Source: Eudorina sp. 2006-703-Eu-15
Lineage: Eukaryota; Chlorophyta; Chlorophyceae; Chlamydomonadales; Volvocaceae
Assembly: GCA_003117195.1 (NCBI GenBank)
Contig: BDSI01000044.1
Location: forward strand, 437,952 to 501,951
Direction: 5' to 3'
Length of the DNA stretch: 64,000 bases
Shown piece after piece: positions 1 through 18,342 of this stretch; positions within the stretch are counted from its first letter, which is position 1, and each line of letters opens with the position of its first letter. A program made the translations under genes and the position numbers. The notes below the pieces were generated by a model, which was not told the DNA's origin, made no database searches, and worked only from the letters and a program-made list of their open reading frames with translations.

Positions 1-622
1 GCGGCCGCAGGCGACGGCACCGGCGCCGGATGAGCTGGTGCAATCGTGTCGGCGACCCCGGCAGCGGAAGCGGAGCTGACGACTGTCGCTGGCTCCGAGG
101 TGACGGCGTTGGTGGTTGAGCTGTTGCTACCGGTGCGGCAGACGGGTCCAACACGCAGGCGCTGAGAGCTCGGTAGAACCCCCCCGCGTGGCTGGTTTAC
201 AAGTCGATGAGGTTCGCACGCCTGACGCGGCGCACTGTGCGTTGTGCAAGGGCGAGAACGTAAGTTGCTTATCATTTTTATTGCGTTGAGGGGTAGTCCA
301 AATGTGTTGCGTGCACGGATACCGCAGTGTTGCGTCCGTCGTCAGGGACGCACTGGATGAATTTAAATGCACATCGCAATGCAAGCAATACACTGGATGA
401 ATAATATTTTCGAATGAATTGCCAGTTTATGGGGCTCCATCTTGAATAGATTTTGACACAGTAAGCATCGTCCAAGGTCTCGGAGCGATGAAATTTCTGC
501 CAGCATGACTTTGTATCCGTTTGATTGTCGGCAATAACTTTGTCGCTGCGTATCAATTATACTCAAGATATTGTAAGTTGCTGGATTATCTTCTATAGGT
601 ACCGGGAACATTTATCGACGCA
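1..622. other. Gene-less left edge upstream of the first gene
   Basis: No reading frame here is long enough to call. The first 30-120 bases are GC-rich and could be the end of a gene lying to the left, because all three plus-strand frames close between positions 31 and 120, but which frame is real cannot be told. The remainder, about 200-622, is much poorer in GC than the coding DNA, which fits a promoter and 5' untranslated region for the gene starting at 623. No promoter element was identified. Confidence 0.4.
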
Positions 623-1353
623 ATGAAGCCCGGCTTTGGAGGGAAAAAGAACAAGAAGAAGAAGCAGAAGAAGTTGAAGTCAAAGCAACATGCAGACGCC
701 ACGATGGACGATGCTGGGAACGTCTCGTCAGACGACGGAATCGACTACACCGTTCCGAAGGATACAAGCGTGGCGTCGGAGCTGACGGCGAAGGAGCGTC
801 ACAAATCCAAGCTTGCGCTGAAGTCGGCTCTAAAAGTGAAGGTCGCCGGGCTTAAGAAGGCCAGGTAACCGTCGGCGTGGAACGGCGGCGGCGGCCCACC
901 TGTAGGTTTGGTGCTGTACGGCACCGTGCACGACTCATGGCGACCGCCCATGGGACTGCATCCGCTGGTATGCTCTCGTTTGACATGTTTAGGATGGACA
1001 CTTGGGCAGCCGTGACGGCCGTAGCGGAGCGCTTCCGCGGTCAGCGGTACAGCCTCCATGCTCCACCCTGCGTGCTTCTCCAATGAAGGGTGACGTTCTA
1101 CAACTGACGTTCTACAGCTGACGTTCTACAGCTGAAGCATTCGTTGTCACCCCGCCCTCGCAGATCGAAACTGACCAAGCTGCCCGGCAACAAGGTTCAG
1201 CGCAAGGAAGTTTCGGAGGCCAAGCAGGCTGCGCTCCAGGAGTTACAAGAGCTGCAAAAGGATAAGAAAAAGGCGGCCAAGAAGAAGAAGAAGGCGGCGG
1301 CCAAGAAGGGCCAGGAGACGCAGGCTGTGACGGAGGCTATGGATGCGGACTAG
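623..1353 (+). CDS. Small lysine-rich protein, two exons, function unknown
   Basis: Two exons join in phase: 623-864 and 1164-1353. The donor is CAG|GTAACC and the acceptor CCCTCGCAG, giving 143 residues. I do not recognise the family. The protein opens with a lysine block (KKNKKKKQKKLKSK), has an acidic Asp/Ser patch near residues 35-45, a central basic amphipathic stretch (KSALKVKVAGLKKAR) and a predicted coiled coil (AKQAALQELQELQKDKKKAA), and ends acidic (TEAMDAD). Multiple lysine tracts of this sort are common in nucleolar and ribosome-associated proteins, but that role is inference only. The start is the first ATG in frame after a TAA/TAG-rich stretch. The splice restores the frame exactly, which is the main support for a real gene. 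TGTAA motifs at 2133-2137 and 2920-2924 are possible but distant 3' end signals. Confidence 0.62.
1091..1132. repeat. 14 bp tandem repeat, three copies, in an intron
   Basis: Three head-to-tail copies of TGACGTTCTACAGC, the first ending in AAC instead of AGC. They lie 30 bases before the acceptor of the only intron of the small lysine-rich gene. Confidence 0.85.
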
Positions 1354-3384
1354 GTGCCGTACGGGAAGTGCAGCGTCCGTGGCGGGTGAACGCGAGGCGG
1401 TTGCCGCTTGAGCAGCCCTAGGCCTTTTCGCGGCCAGCTGCGTGCTCACTCTAATAGGGGCGCCTCCTATCTTCATCAAGCCGCAGTTACATTAAAAAAA
1501 TTAATCACGGCAATTAGGGTGCCGTTGGGCGTTGGCTATGTACATTATGTGGAACCGTTGGCGACTTGGCGTGCGGGGTGCTGGGCAGGGGCTGTGGTGC
1601 TGGAAATTGGCCGGAAGAGCGCAACACACGGTGTCAGACATACGACCAGGTGCTGAATTGCCGTACCTTCCGCAAGGATTGTGCCTTCATCAGGCTTTCA
1701 TCTTTGTCTTCAGACACCTGACCGTGGGTTAACGATTGCCAGTGCCATGAAGTCCCTTCTATCAACGACACGGGCGGGGTGTCCACAGTTTTTACCATAC
1801 TCGATTTTTATTTTCAGTCGGGTTCTGTCGGCGGGGCTGGCAAGCACCCGGACCTCAAAATAGGGTTTCACAGCGGATCTCCTAACACGGATCATGGGAT
1901 CGCTGTGCCGCCCTGTGCGGTCCCTGGGTCCTGCAGGTCCAAGGTGCGCATTTGCTCACCTGCGCGACTGAGACGCACCCCAGTGATGGAACATGGTGTT
2001 CGTGGGATGCGTTTAAGGAGTACCTTGGTATTACAGTGGTAACGGTTTCGGTGGGCTCCAGGGCAGAGTCCAGACTCTGCGAGGAGGACAAGAGTCAGTG
2101 AACCGCGCAAATTGCACATACTACCCGAGCCATGTAACCTATGTGCGCATCAGGACGAGTGGTGGATAAATGCAGCCACGTACGGCCCAGGTACGTAGGT
2201 ACTGAAAGTGTTGTGTTGTGGTACGGCGCGACGGCCTCGTTGCTTTATCGGTGGGGCGCTGCTGATAGGCACCCTGCTGGTAGGCACCATTGTATTCATC
2301 TTGAGGGCCCGCTGTCACATCCATCCATTCATTCATCCATCCATTCATACATGTGGGTCATAGGTCCTTTGATGAAGGGCATGGCAGTGAAGGCAGTGCG
2401 TTGCTTGTACCAACTGCTTCAAGCCGTGGGGTCAGCCGGGTCGAAGTGTCAGACACGTTGAGGCACGTACGGCATTGCCGCGGTAGAATGGTTGGGAAGA
2501 GGCCATGTTCCGCTCTGCCGGTCCAATCTTCTTTGGTGTGGCATTCAATCAATCAGCGCCATGGCGACGTCGCCACATATTCGGTTTTGAGGTGCGCATG
2601 ACATCGAAGCGCCCCGCAGTAATGATGAACGAATGTGACAACGGAACCTCGAAAGGGGGGCCACCGGTGTCGAGCAAATAAGGCCCACGGGCCCCCGCCC
2701 TTCCGTCACCTCTCAGGCAACCGCGCACTTGGGGCGCGTGGACGCGGAATGAAGGGAACCTCACGGCTTCAGCCGATTTATGTCCGACCGTCAGCGGATG
2801 TCATATATATGACAATTATTAGCCGCGCGTCCCCCTCTTCCACTGTGCTGTGGTTCGGCCCGCCCAGGGCCCCTGGGCACTCGACCGTAAGACGTGTGTG
2901 TACGGTGCGCCGTCCACACTGTAACGCCCCATTCATGAGCAACCACCCCGTGTGGCTTTCACAGTGCTGCCCGATGGACGAATTTTCCCTTAAAGAATTG
3001 ATCTATCATGTACCGCATCGCCGCTAACTAACCCATTGGTCCGAGTGCTCTTTGTAGTATCGCGGCTGCCATATTCGCCTGACAAACGGCCCCTGCAAAT
3101 GCTGTCGTCCTTCTTTGCGGACAGGAACTCCCGAATACAGTACATAACTATCTAGTCTAGGTAGGGACCGACAACTGCCCGCGCTCTGAGCCCTTCACCG
3201 CTGGAAAGCGTACCCCGCTGCATCCCCCTGCAAAAGATACCCCGCTGCATCCCCCTGCACAAGATACGACATTGGGAAGCACCCCATATTTCAGTCCTGC
3301 CCACCCGCCTGAAGCTGTAGCAGGAGTGCTACGATGACACCGAAGGATCGGGGGCGCCGCAGCGCTGCAGCTTCGCACACCGTC
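1354..3384. other. 2.0 kb between two convergent genes
   Basis: This lies between the stop of the lysine-rich gene (plus) and the stop of the RecQ helicase (minus), so it should contain both 3' untranslated regions. Reading frames here are short and have no recognisable product. It holds a CATC/ATTC simple repeat at about 2318-2350 and a perfect-looking tandem pair of a 27 bp unit at 3211-3264. TGTAA on the plus strand occurs at 2133-2137 and 2920-2924; on the minus strand the nearest one seen is at 1487-1491. Confidence 0.5.
3211..3264. repeat. 27 bp direct duplication
   Basis: Two adjacent copies of a 27 bp unit containing CCCCGCTGCATCCCCCTGCA differ by one base. They lie about 120 bases beyond the RecQ stop codon, probably in its 3' untranslated region. 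Confidence 0.8.
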
Positions 3385-11423
<8,039 letters not shown>

Positions 11424-11893
11424 TAAGGTTGACGTTTACGAACAAACTTCCCCGTTGGTCTGCCGACGTTCTACCTCAAGTCTAACCGACTAGCTGTACT
11501 TAGCACCGTTCGCCATACAATCAGCCACGCGGCCTACAGTTAACTACCCCTGTAAATGTTACGGTTAAATCATGCTCAGCCCTGCTTTTGTGTCCATTGT
11601 ATTCCTGACGCGTGTACGACCAGCGACCGAGCACGTATCCAACTTCCTTGTTCGCCTCGTGCCATGTGCAAGCACAGAAATTCATGAGTTCATATATTGG
11701 AATTTTACATATCTTCTTGACGCTGGAGTCATCAACGCATGAAGGATTCTGCGGCCGCAGGGCCGCTCTTTGCACCATGCAAAGCACAATTTTAACTAGC
11801 AGGTCAGGGACGCAACAAAATTTGTTGCAGTGACAGCTCGGTTAGGCAGGGTCAAGCGAACGACAATTAGTGTGGAAGGAACCTTAGGAAACC
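11424..11893. promoter_or_regulatory. 470 bp divergent promoter region, RecQ and TMEM184-like gene
   Basis: The two start codons face away from each other with 470 bases between them, so promoters and 5' untranslated regions of both genes must lie here unless there are unseen upstream exons. The stretch is poorer in GC than the coding DNA and includes TTCATATATTGG near 11689-11700 as a possible TATA-like element, with no way to say which gene it would serve. Confidence 0.55.
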
Positions 11894-14800
11894 ATGTTAC
11901 GCGACCCAATTACCCTTGGTTTGGCGGCAGCATCGACATGGCTCGCGGTGGCGTCGGCCATTGTGCAGGTTCGATGAACGCTCGCGAAGTTGATTGTAGC
12001 GACGCACAAGTTCGTCACTTGTCCTTACTTGTGTCCTGTCCAGATTCTGTGCCACCTCCGAAATTATACAGAACCTTTGTACCAGGTAAGACTGCAGTTG
12101 GCGCGATGAGGCTGCGGCTTGACCAGGAGCTGACCGCCCATCGCTTGTTCACGCGCAGCGCTACATCATCCGTATTATATTCATGGTGCCATTCTATGGC
12201 ATTACGTCCTGGCTGTCCCTGGTGTACCGGGAGTCTTCCATCTATTTCGACGTGCCACGCGACTGGTGGGTAACACACGCCGTGTGCGGCCACTGCCAGG
12301 TAGCCCTGGGTGGCTATGAGCTGTTGGTTGGTGACCCCTCCCATCACCTCTCTATCGCAGCTATGAAGCGTGGGTGATCTACAACTTCTTGTCTCTATGC
12401 ATGGCGTACGTTGGTGGGCCCGGCGCGGTCGTGGTGAAGTCGGAGGGTAAATACATCCAGCCCTCCTGGCTTCTAATGACGTGCTGTTGGCCACCCATCA
12501 AAGTGGACGGATTCCTCCTGCGGAAGTGCAAGCAGGGGACGTTGCAGTTTGTCATCGCCAAACCCATCCTGGCTGCTTTGACGCTCATCCTCTTCGCGGG
12601 TGGCATGTATGAGGACGGCGATTGGAGCCTAACCGGCGGGTACGGCCGCTGGGGTAGATAGGTCTGATACCTGATTGCCTAAGGGGTCGGTGTGGGGCCC
12701 TGCTGATGCTGCCCGGGACATCGGAGGAACTGGCAATCTACTCGGAAAACCAATCATTGTGGCAGGTACCTTTACATCTCAATCATCTACAACACGTGCT
12801 ACACGATCGCGTTGTACTACCTGCTCATCTTTTACGTTGGCTGTGAGGACCTGCTGGAGGTGAGTTGTATTGACATTTACCGGGCATCCCTACGTGTGGG
12901 AGAAGGGCTGGGACCGCTTCCCGAGGGCACTTGACGGTGTGATGCGCGCGTTCCACTCGCTGCTGGGAACCTCCTGAGGGCTGCTACTGCCTATGCATTT
13001 GATTGCAGCCGTACCGACCGCTACTCAAGCTCATCCTCATCAAGTCCGTCATCTTCCTCACCTTCTGGCAGGTGGGCCTGAATCGCCGCTCAGCTGCTGC
13101 GTCTTGCGCACGCGGTGTCACGTTCGCATGTTTACGGTGTTGTCTTCACTTCAATAACGGATGTGCGAATTCTTTCAGGGGAGCTTTCACCCTGACACAC
13201 TTTTTCCCGCCCGCGTCCTCGGCCACAGAGTATCGCCATCTCGATGTTTGCGTCCAAGTTCAGCGACCCCTCGGACGCAGCAGCGCTGCAGGACTGGATG
13301 GTGTGCATGGAGATGGCCATGTCCGCCTGCATGATGTGGGCCGCCTTCCCGCACACGGAGTATAAGATGGGTGGCCAGACAACCGGATGGCGCCTGTCGG
13401 CGTTCCTGCACGCGATCAGCCTGCAGGACGTGTACAGCGACATCATGCACCAGGTAGGCGCCAACAGAGCAGCAGCAATGGATGGCGATGCTCTGTCTGA
13501 TTTTTTTGCCATGTTGCCATCAGGAACAACACACAAGCACAAGGTTTGGGTCGGGCGGGTCTCTTCTCGAAACACACAAGCATGTAGGCTTTAGCTCGAC
13601 GATTCGGGGCGAGCGTGCTCTGACTCGGGTGGGGGCACCCGTTAGTGCGGATGCTGGAGATTCCTTGCAGTTTGCACCGTTGGCCGGGCCACACTGATCC
13701 ATGCGCTGCGCCGCGCTGCGTGCATTCCGCCCGCAGTTCAACCCGAACTACAAGACGTACGTGCTGTACAGTGATGGCGGTCCGTCGGACAACGTCAAGC
13801 GGAAAAAGTTTCGCGCGGGTGGAAAAAAGCAGACCCGCAAGCGGCTGAGCTCGACGGGCGAAATAGCAGCTATGGAGGAGGGCGAGCACAACAAAGGGAA
13901 CCGCCGAGCGCAGCGAGCGACAAGTGGCGGTGGACGCCTGCCTGGTAAGGTGGCAGGCTCTGTGTTACGTGGCAACCAAGAACCGCACCGATGAATGTCG
14001 CTCGAACAAGCTTTGACTTTTGGTATACCGTACCTCCGGTGTATCGTTGCACAATTTCGGAAAATGAGCGAAAGTCGCGCAGAATAAATAATTACAATCG
14101 TAGCTGCGAGTTGCTGAAATAATTGTTGGAGGGCCTGCGCGAGATTGCAGAAGATATTTCCCCCGCCCGCCTTCCCCCGGACGACCCCTCCTTCAATTGT
14201 GTACGACGGCCGCCGCAAAGCGTAATTTCCTTAACCTGTTGGTGGCCACCTTTCTCATAAACGTACACTTCTCGATAGACGCCTTAACCTGCAGCTGCAA
14301 ATACTCTATCGTCGACGATTCAACAGGTTGCACGAATACGACATTAGTTCCCAGACGCCCTGCGCGACCTCAGATATAATTCCTTCCAGCCTTTTCAAGG
14401 GTGCGCGACTTGGGAAAATATTTACAGTTTTCAGTGGTGCGCGACGATACTCCGGAGGTACGGTACTTGAATCCGTGGTTCAGACCGGCATCGTGTTGCG
14501 GCATCGGCAGCGCGCCCCCAGCTCTTGTTCCAACTGACTGGCTATTGCACGTCCGGCTTCTTCCGTTGCATTTACCACGTATGCTCATGCAGTCATGGCG
14601 GCAGGGGATGGTGAGGGCGAGGACTGGACTCCTCCGCCCAAGCCCACCAGCAAGGCCGCAGCGTTCTTCGGCAAGCCCGGTACTGGGAAGGGCATGTTCG
14701 GCTGGCTGCCCGCCATCAGCGAGGCGGAGCGCAAGCAGGCTGTCCTGGTGGATTCCGAGTCGGACGCGGAGTATGACGACGACAACGCGCAGGCAAGTGT

Positions 14801-15543
14801 GGGGCCCGTGTGTCGAGGCTCGGGCTTTCAGCCTGGGTTTCGCACATCGTCCACTGGGGTTCGCACGTCGTTCATTAATTTCCAGCTGGGAGCTCTTTCT
14901 AATTGTTCAGGAGGTTGATTGGCGCAGCCGCGGCCGTGCGATACCTTGATTATCAATCGCCCACACCTGCAGATGCGGCAACCCAAGACAAGATACCAAC
15001 TGCCACGTGCCACGTTTTTACGCATGTATAAAGACACACATGTTCCAAACATATGGATATGAACACCTTCTAAACATTCATATCCATATGCAGACAGAGA
15101 CGTAAGGGCGCCCAGCCCCCAGTCTCCTCTGGTCCTCGTGCTTGGCGGCCATTCGGCCTGTCATGATGTCGGCCTTCCGTGATGTCTGTATGTACCAGGA
15201 AACCGCATTGGACCACGAGATGTTGGCCACTTCAGCTGGCAGCGAAGACGGTAGCGTGAGCCCGGAGCGGGCCCGCGGCAGTAGCGGTGGGTTGGGCCGG
15301 CCTTCCAATGCGAGCTCAGTGTCCGTTGGTCCGAGCCGCAGCCCGAGTCGGCGGCGGATTACGGGGGGCGGCGATGCCGACGTGGAGCGCGGCGGGCAGC
15401 CGGCTGGCGGACAGCAGAGCGACAAGCGCGGCCAGCCTCTGCGTGCCGCGGCTGCGGCCTTCTCGCGCTTCGGCGAGGTTACTCGGGAGACGTTGGGCTT
15501 GCCGGTGCTGGAGGACTCGGACGACGATGATCGCCTGTTGTGA
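11894..15543 (+). CDS. TMEM184/LAZ1-type (DUF300) multipass membrane protein, 545 aa
   Basis: Member of the TMEM184/OSTalpha (DUF300) family, related to plant LAZ1; such proteins sit in endomembranes or the vacuole and are linked to solute transport or trafficking. Exons: 11894-11968, 12044-12085, 12159-12265, 12361-12639, 12766-12859, 13009-13071, 13229-13453, 13737-13944, 14593-14792, 15199-15543, all phase-consistent. Family signatures seen: first helix LGLAAASTWLAVASAIVQ, then LRNYTEPLYQRYIIRIIFMV, PRDCYEAWVIYNFLSLC, CKQGTLQFVIAKPI, YISIIYNTCYTIALYYLLI, LILIKSVIFLTFWQ, and a last helix with WMVCMEMAMSACMMWAAFP. About seven membrane segments precede a soluble tail. The last two exons (serine, Asp/Glu and Gly rich) are the less certain part: they could be a separate gene starting at 14595, but phase, a good acceptor at 14591-14592 and the absence of TGTAA before it favour one gene. 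The final intron uses a GC donor. Confidence 0.9.
14793..15198 (+). other. Probable GC-AG intron in the TMEM184-like gene
   Basis: The exon end reads CAG|GCAAGT, the strong consensus that accompanies the rare GC donor, and the acceptor is TGTACCAG. Joining these keeps the frame from NAQ into ETALDHEML. Using the nearby GT four bases on would shift the frame and reach a stop within about 20 codons, so the GC donor is preferred. Confidence 0.6.
15050..15090. repeat. Perfect 14 bp inverted repeat, 13 base loop
   Basis: CATATGGATATGAA at 15050-15063 is followed after 13 bases by its exact complement TTCATATCCATATG at 15077-15090. It is strikingly AT-rich for this genome and lies in the last intron of the TMEM184-like gene, about 110 bases before the acceptor. 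Confidence 0.9.
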
Positions 15544-18342
15544 TGAATGACCAGGTTCCTTTGACCGGCCGCGGTGGCACAGCCTGTTGCAGGGCGGCTG
15601 AGACCAGCCGCGACGTTGCAGGGCGACGGAAGCGAGCGTATCAGGTGTCCGTTCAACGCACCAGAGCAGTGAGACGAAAGCTCCATCTGACCAGTGCCGA
15701 GGGATTCGGGTATGAGTGGATCAGAGCACGTGGGCAGGGCTCCCGTACAAGGGCCTCCAGGGCCAGCCTGTTGAGGCGCACGTGATCACCGCACGTGGGT
15801 ACATTTTTCGTTGGAGGGCTCCTTCCTCTTTTTCCAGTGATGACTCCTGGGTGGGGGTCCTCGTGGGCATGACCGTTGTGATGCCATGGTGGTGCCATCC
15901 TTGACAGCGAGTGACTGCACGACGGTGAAAGGGCGCGGCAGCGGCATTCGGCCGTTGCTTGTCGTTCTCCTGCCGTACTGACACCGGGCGCCTTGGCGTC
16001 CATGACTCATTGTGCATGTGTGGTTTTGGTTTTACTTTCCGGAAGAGCAACGTGACCGGACGGTTATTTTTCGATTGGGAAGCCTGAGAGAGCCTTTCCT
16101 GACCAAGCCGAAGGAGGCTGAGCGCATTCGACTCTTTGCGATGATGAGTGAAAGCTGTGGGTGCAACAGCTCGCCCGCCCCGTGTCCTGCCAACAGCAGT
16201 GCAGTCGCACCCGGACGAAGCGCGCGCTGCACGGGGCCATGCGTGCGCACGGCACGGCGCCCAGGATGTGCCAGTACATGCCATGTGCATGCTCATTGTT
16301 TGTGACTTATTGTCGTGGTGTTGGGTCAAGGTATGCGCCACGGCGGTTCCCCCCCTCACCCCGCGCCGCACCTGAGGCTTTTCTTGGTGCTCAACCGCGG
16401 GGGGGGCTTCATGGCTTGGCTCCCTGACCAGGCTAGCGCGCGCCGGGTGGGCAATGGACACTGCACACAACTGGCCCCGCAGCGGGACGCGTGTCGGGGC
16501 CCTTCAGACTGGTGGCTTGGACAAGGTTTGGGAATCTTGGACAGCGGCTGGGAACCGAAGAACCTACGGCTTGCAGAAACCCGCTTGGTGTCCTGTATTG
16601 TTGTGCAGAAGCACTTGGGTTACAGACGCTTTGGGCAATCTGGGGGGAAGGGTGATCCTGATGGTTGGCACCCGCATTGGCATCGGCTTTCACTGGAACA
16701 TCGGACAAGGGGTTGACAGCCGCCGCCTGTGGCCTGCGTCATATGTCCATGCAGCTTGCGGCGAGCCATGTCGCACGGGGTCCGCCAGTGAGACTGGTGC
16801 AGCGCGGTTGAGTGGGGCCGCGACCGGTTAGGGAATTTCACCTAGCATTTAGAAATCGGATGAAATCCGGTTCATGCCACTCCACACACACCTAGCTCTC
16901 GTAAAGAGCGACAAAGTAGCATACCACCCGTGCCCACCCGTCCACGTTACCACACCTTCCAAAATCACTGATGAACACCGTCGGCGGCCTCTGCATCCAG
17001 GACCCATTTCCCCGCTGCACCGGTGGGCCTTAAAGGCCCGGCTGACGGCAGTAACAAGCAACCTGTGCCGCCGTCACCACCCGGGTGGAAGCGCCACAGC
17101 TGCGGCGAGCTCTGGTCACTGAGGTGGGAGCCACTCGGCTGACTGTCATGATGGCGGCAGTGCCACCGCCGTGAGCCCACAGGCTCAGGCCAAACAACCG
17201 AACAACCGCAGCCCACACGTGGGCAGGTGGGTTTCAAGGTCGGAAGAACGACCAGGACTGACGCGCCACCCTAGAGAGGTTCCGATGGCCACGCAGCCGT
17301 GGGCATGTGCATCGCAGCGCCCCGCTTCCCTGAGCTTCCCTGTGCGCCAATGGTGGTGGACGTAACCAAATTGAAGGACGCCGGCACCAGGGTGTGTTTC
17401 AAAAGGAAGGTCCCATCGTGGTAAAAAAAAGAGCCACGCAAAAGTACGGAAAAAAGATAACCCGGGGCGCACTGCTCAGAACGTCAGCTCCGCCCCACCA
17501 ACCCCCCAACGCACACCCAGCAGTGAAGGGCCAACTCGCGCCTCTCAAGTGTCCTCAATCCAGCAGGATGCCGCGCCCCAACGGCAGTCCGCTCTCCGGT
17601 GCTCAGCGCGCACACCAGATCACCCCTCCACGCAGTCCCGCTGGGCCCGCGTTGGGGCCCTGCTCGTTGACAGGCTATCGCACGCCCTTCACCCACCAGC
17701 CACCGCCACGCGGACATGACACCCCACTGGTAACAGTGGCCGAATACCCGCTGCCAAGCCCCCAAACCAACCGTGCAAGCCCCAGGCAACAGATGCTCCC
17801 GCGCATGGAGACCGTCCCGCCGCCGCAGCCCCCCATGTGGAAATCCGAGGACGTCCGAGGATGACGAGCTCGGCGCCAAGTGTTCGACAACTCAGTCCAC
17901 CCATCAGTACGAGCTGCAACCTCCAGGGCCCGTTGCCCACCGGATTTGAGCCCAGCAGTCCGGCCCTCTCTTCCAGGTACACACAGCAGCGGCACCGCCG
18001 GACGGCCACAGCCGCGATCACGGTTCAACTGGACTACCCGCCCCATCTGAAGGGGCCAACCAGGACCGACCCATTCCACACACGCAAATTAACACAGTTC
18101 TTTTTCGAGATCCACACCTCCACATCCGACCTCCACGTCCCGCTGGCCAATGTCCGCTCATCTTACTCCGCATCACCGGCTGCATTCACACGCGCCCTCT
18201 GACGGGCTCCCTCGTTTACCTTCCATGCACCCACTCTGTTCGCGCGCACGCCCCCATCCACTAACTACCCCAACCACCCACCCAGTCGTCCACGCCGCCT
18301 CACCTCACCCACCCACCCACTCACGCAGTCGGCCACGCCGCC
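15544..18342. other. 2.8 kb between convergent genes, no gene seen
   Basis: This separates the stop of the TMEM184-like gene (plus) from the stop of the exostosin gene (minus). The longest open frame, minus strand 15721-16470, has no recognisable domain and its codon choice is unlike the neighbouring exons. The stretch should hold two 3' untranslated regions. The only minus-strand TGTAA noticed is at about 16620-16624, 1.7 kb beyond the exostosin stop. Confidence 0.5.

Noticed and set aside
1..120. 3' end of a gene entering from the left.
   Set aside because: Three frames close within 120 bases and none can be preferred from the sequence alone.
15721..16470. 249-codon minus-strand frame between convergent genes.
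   Set aside because: No domain, no credible start or splice continuation, and codon choice unlike neighbouring exons.
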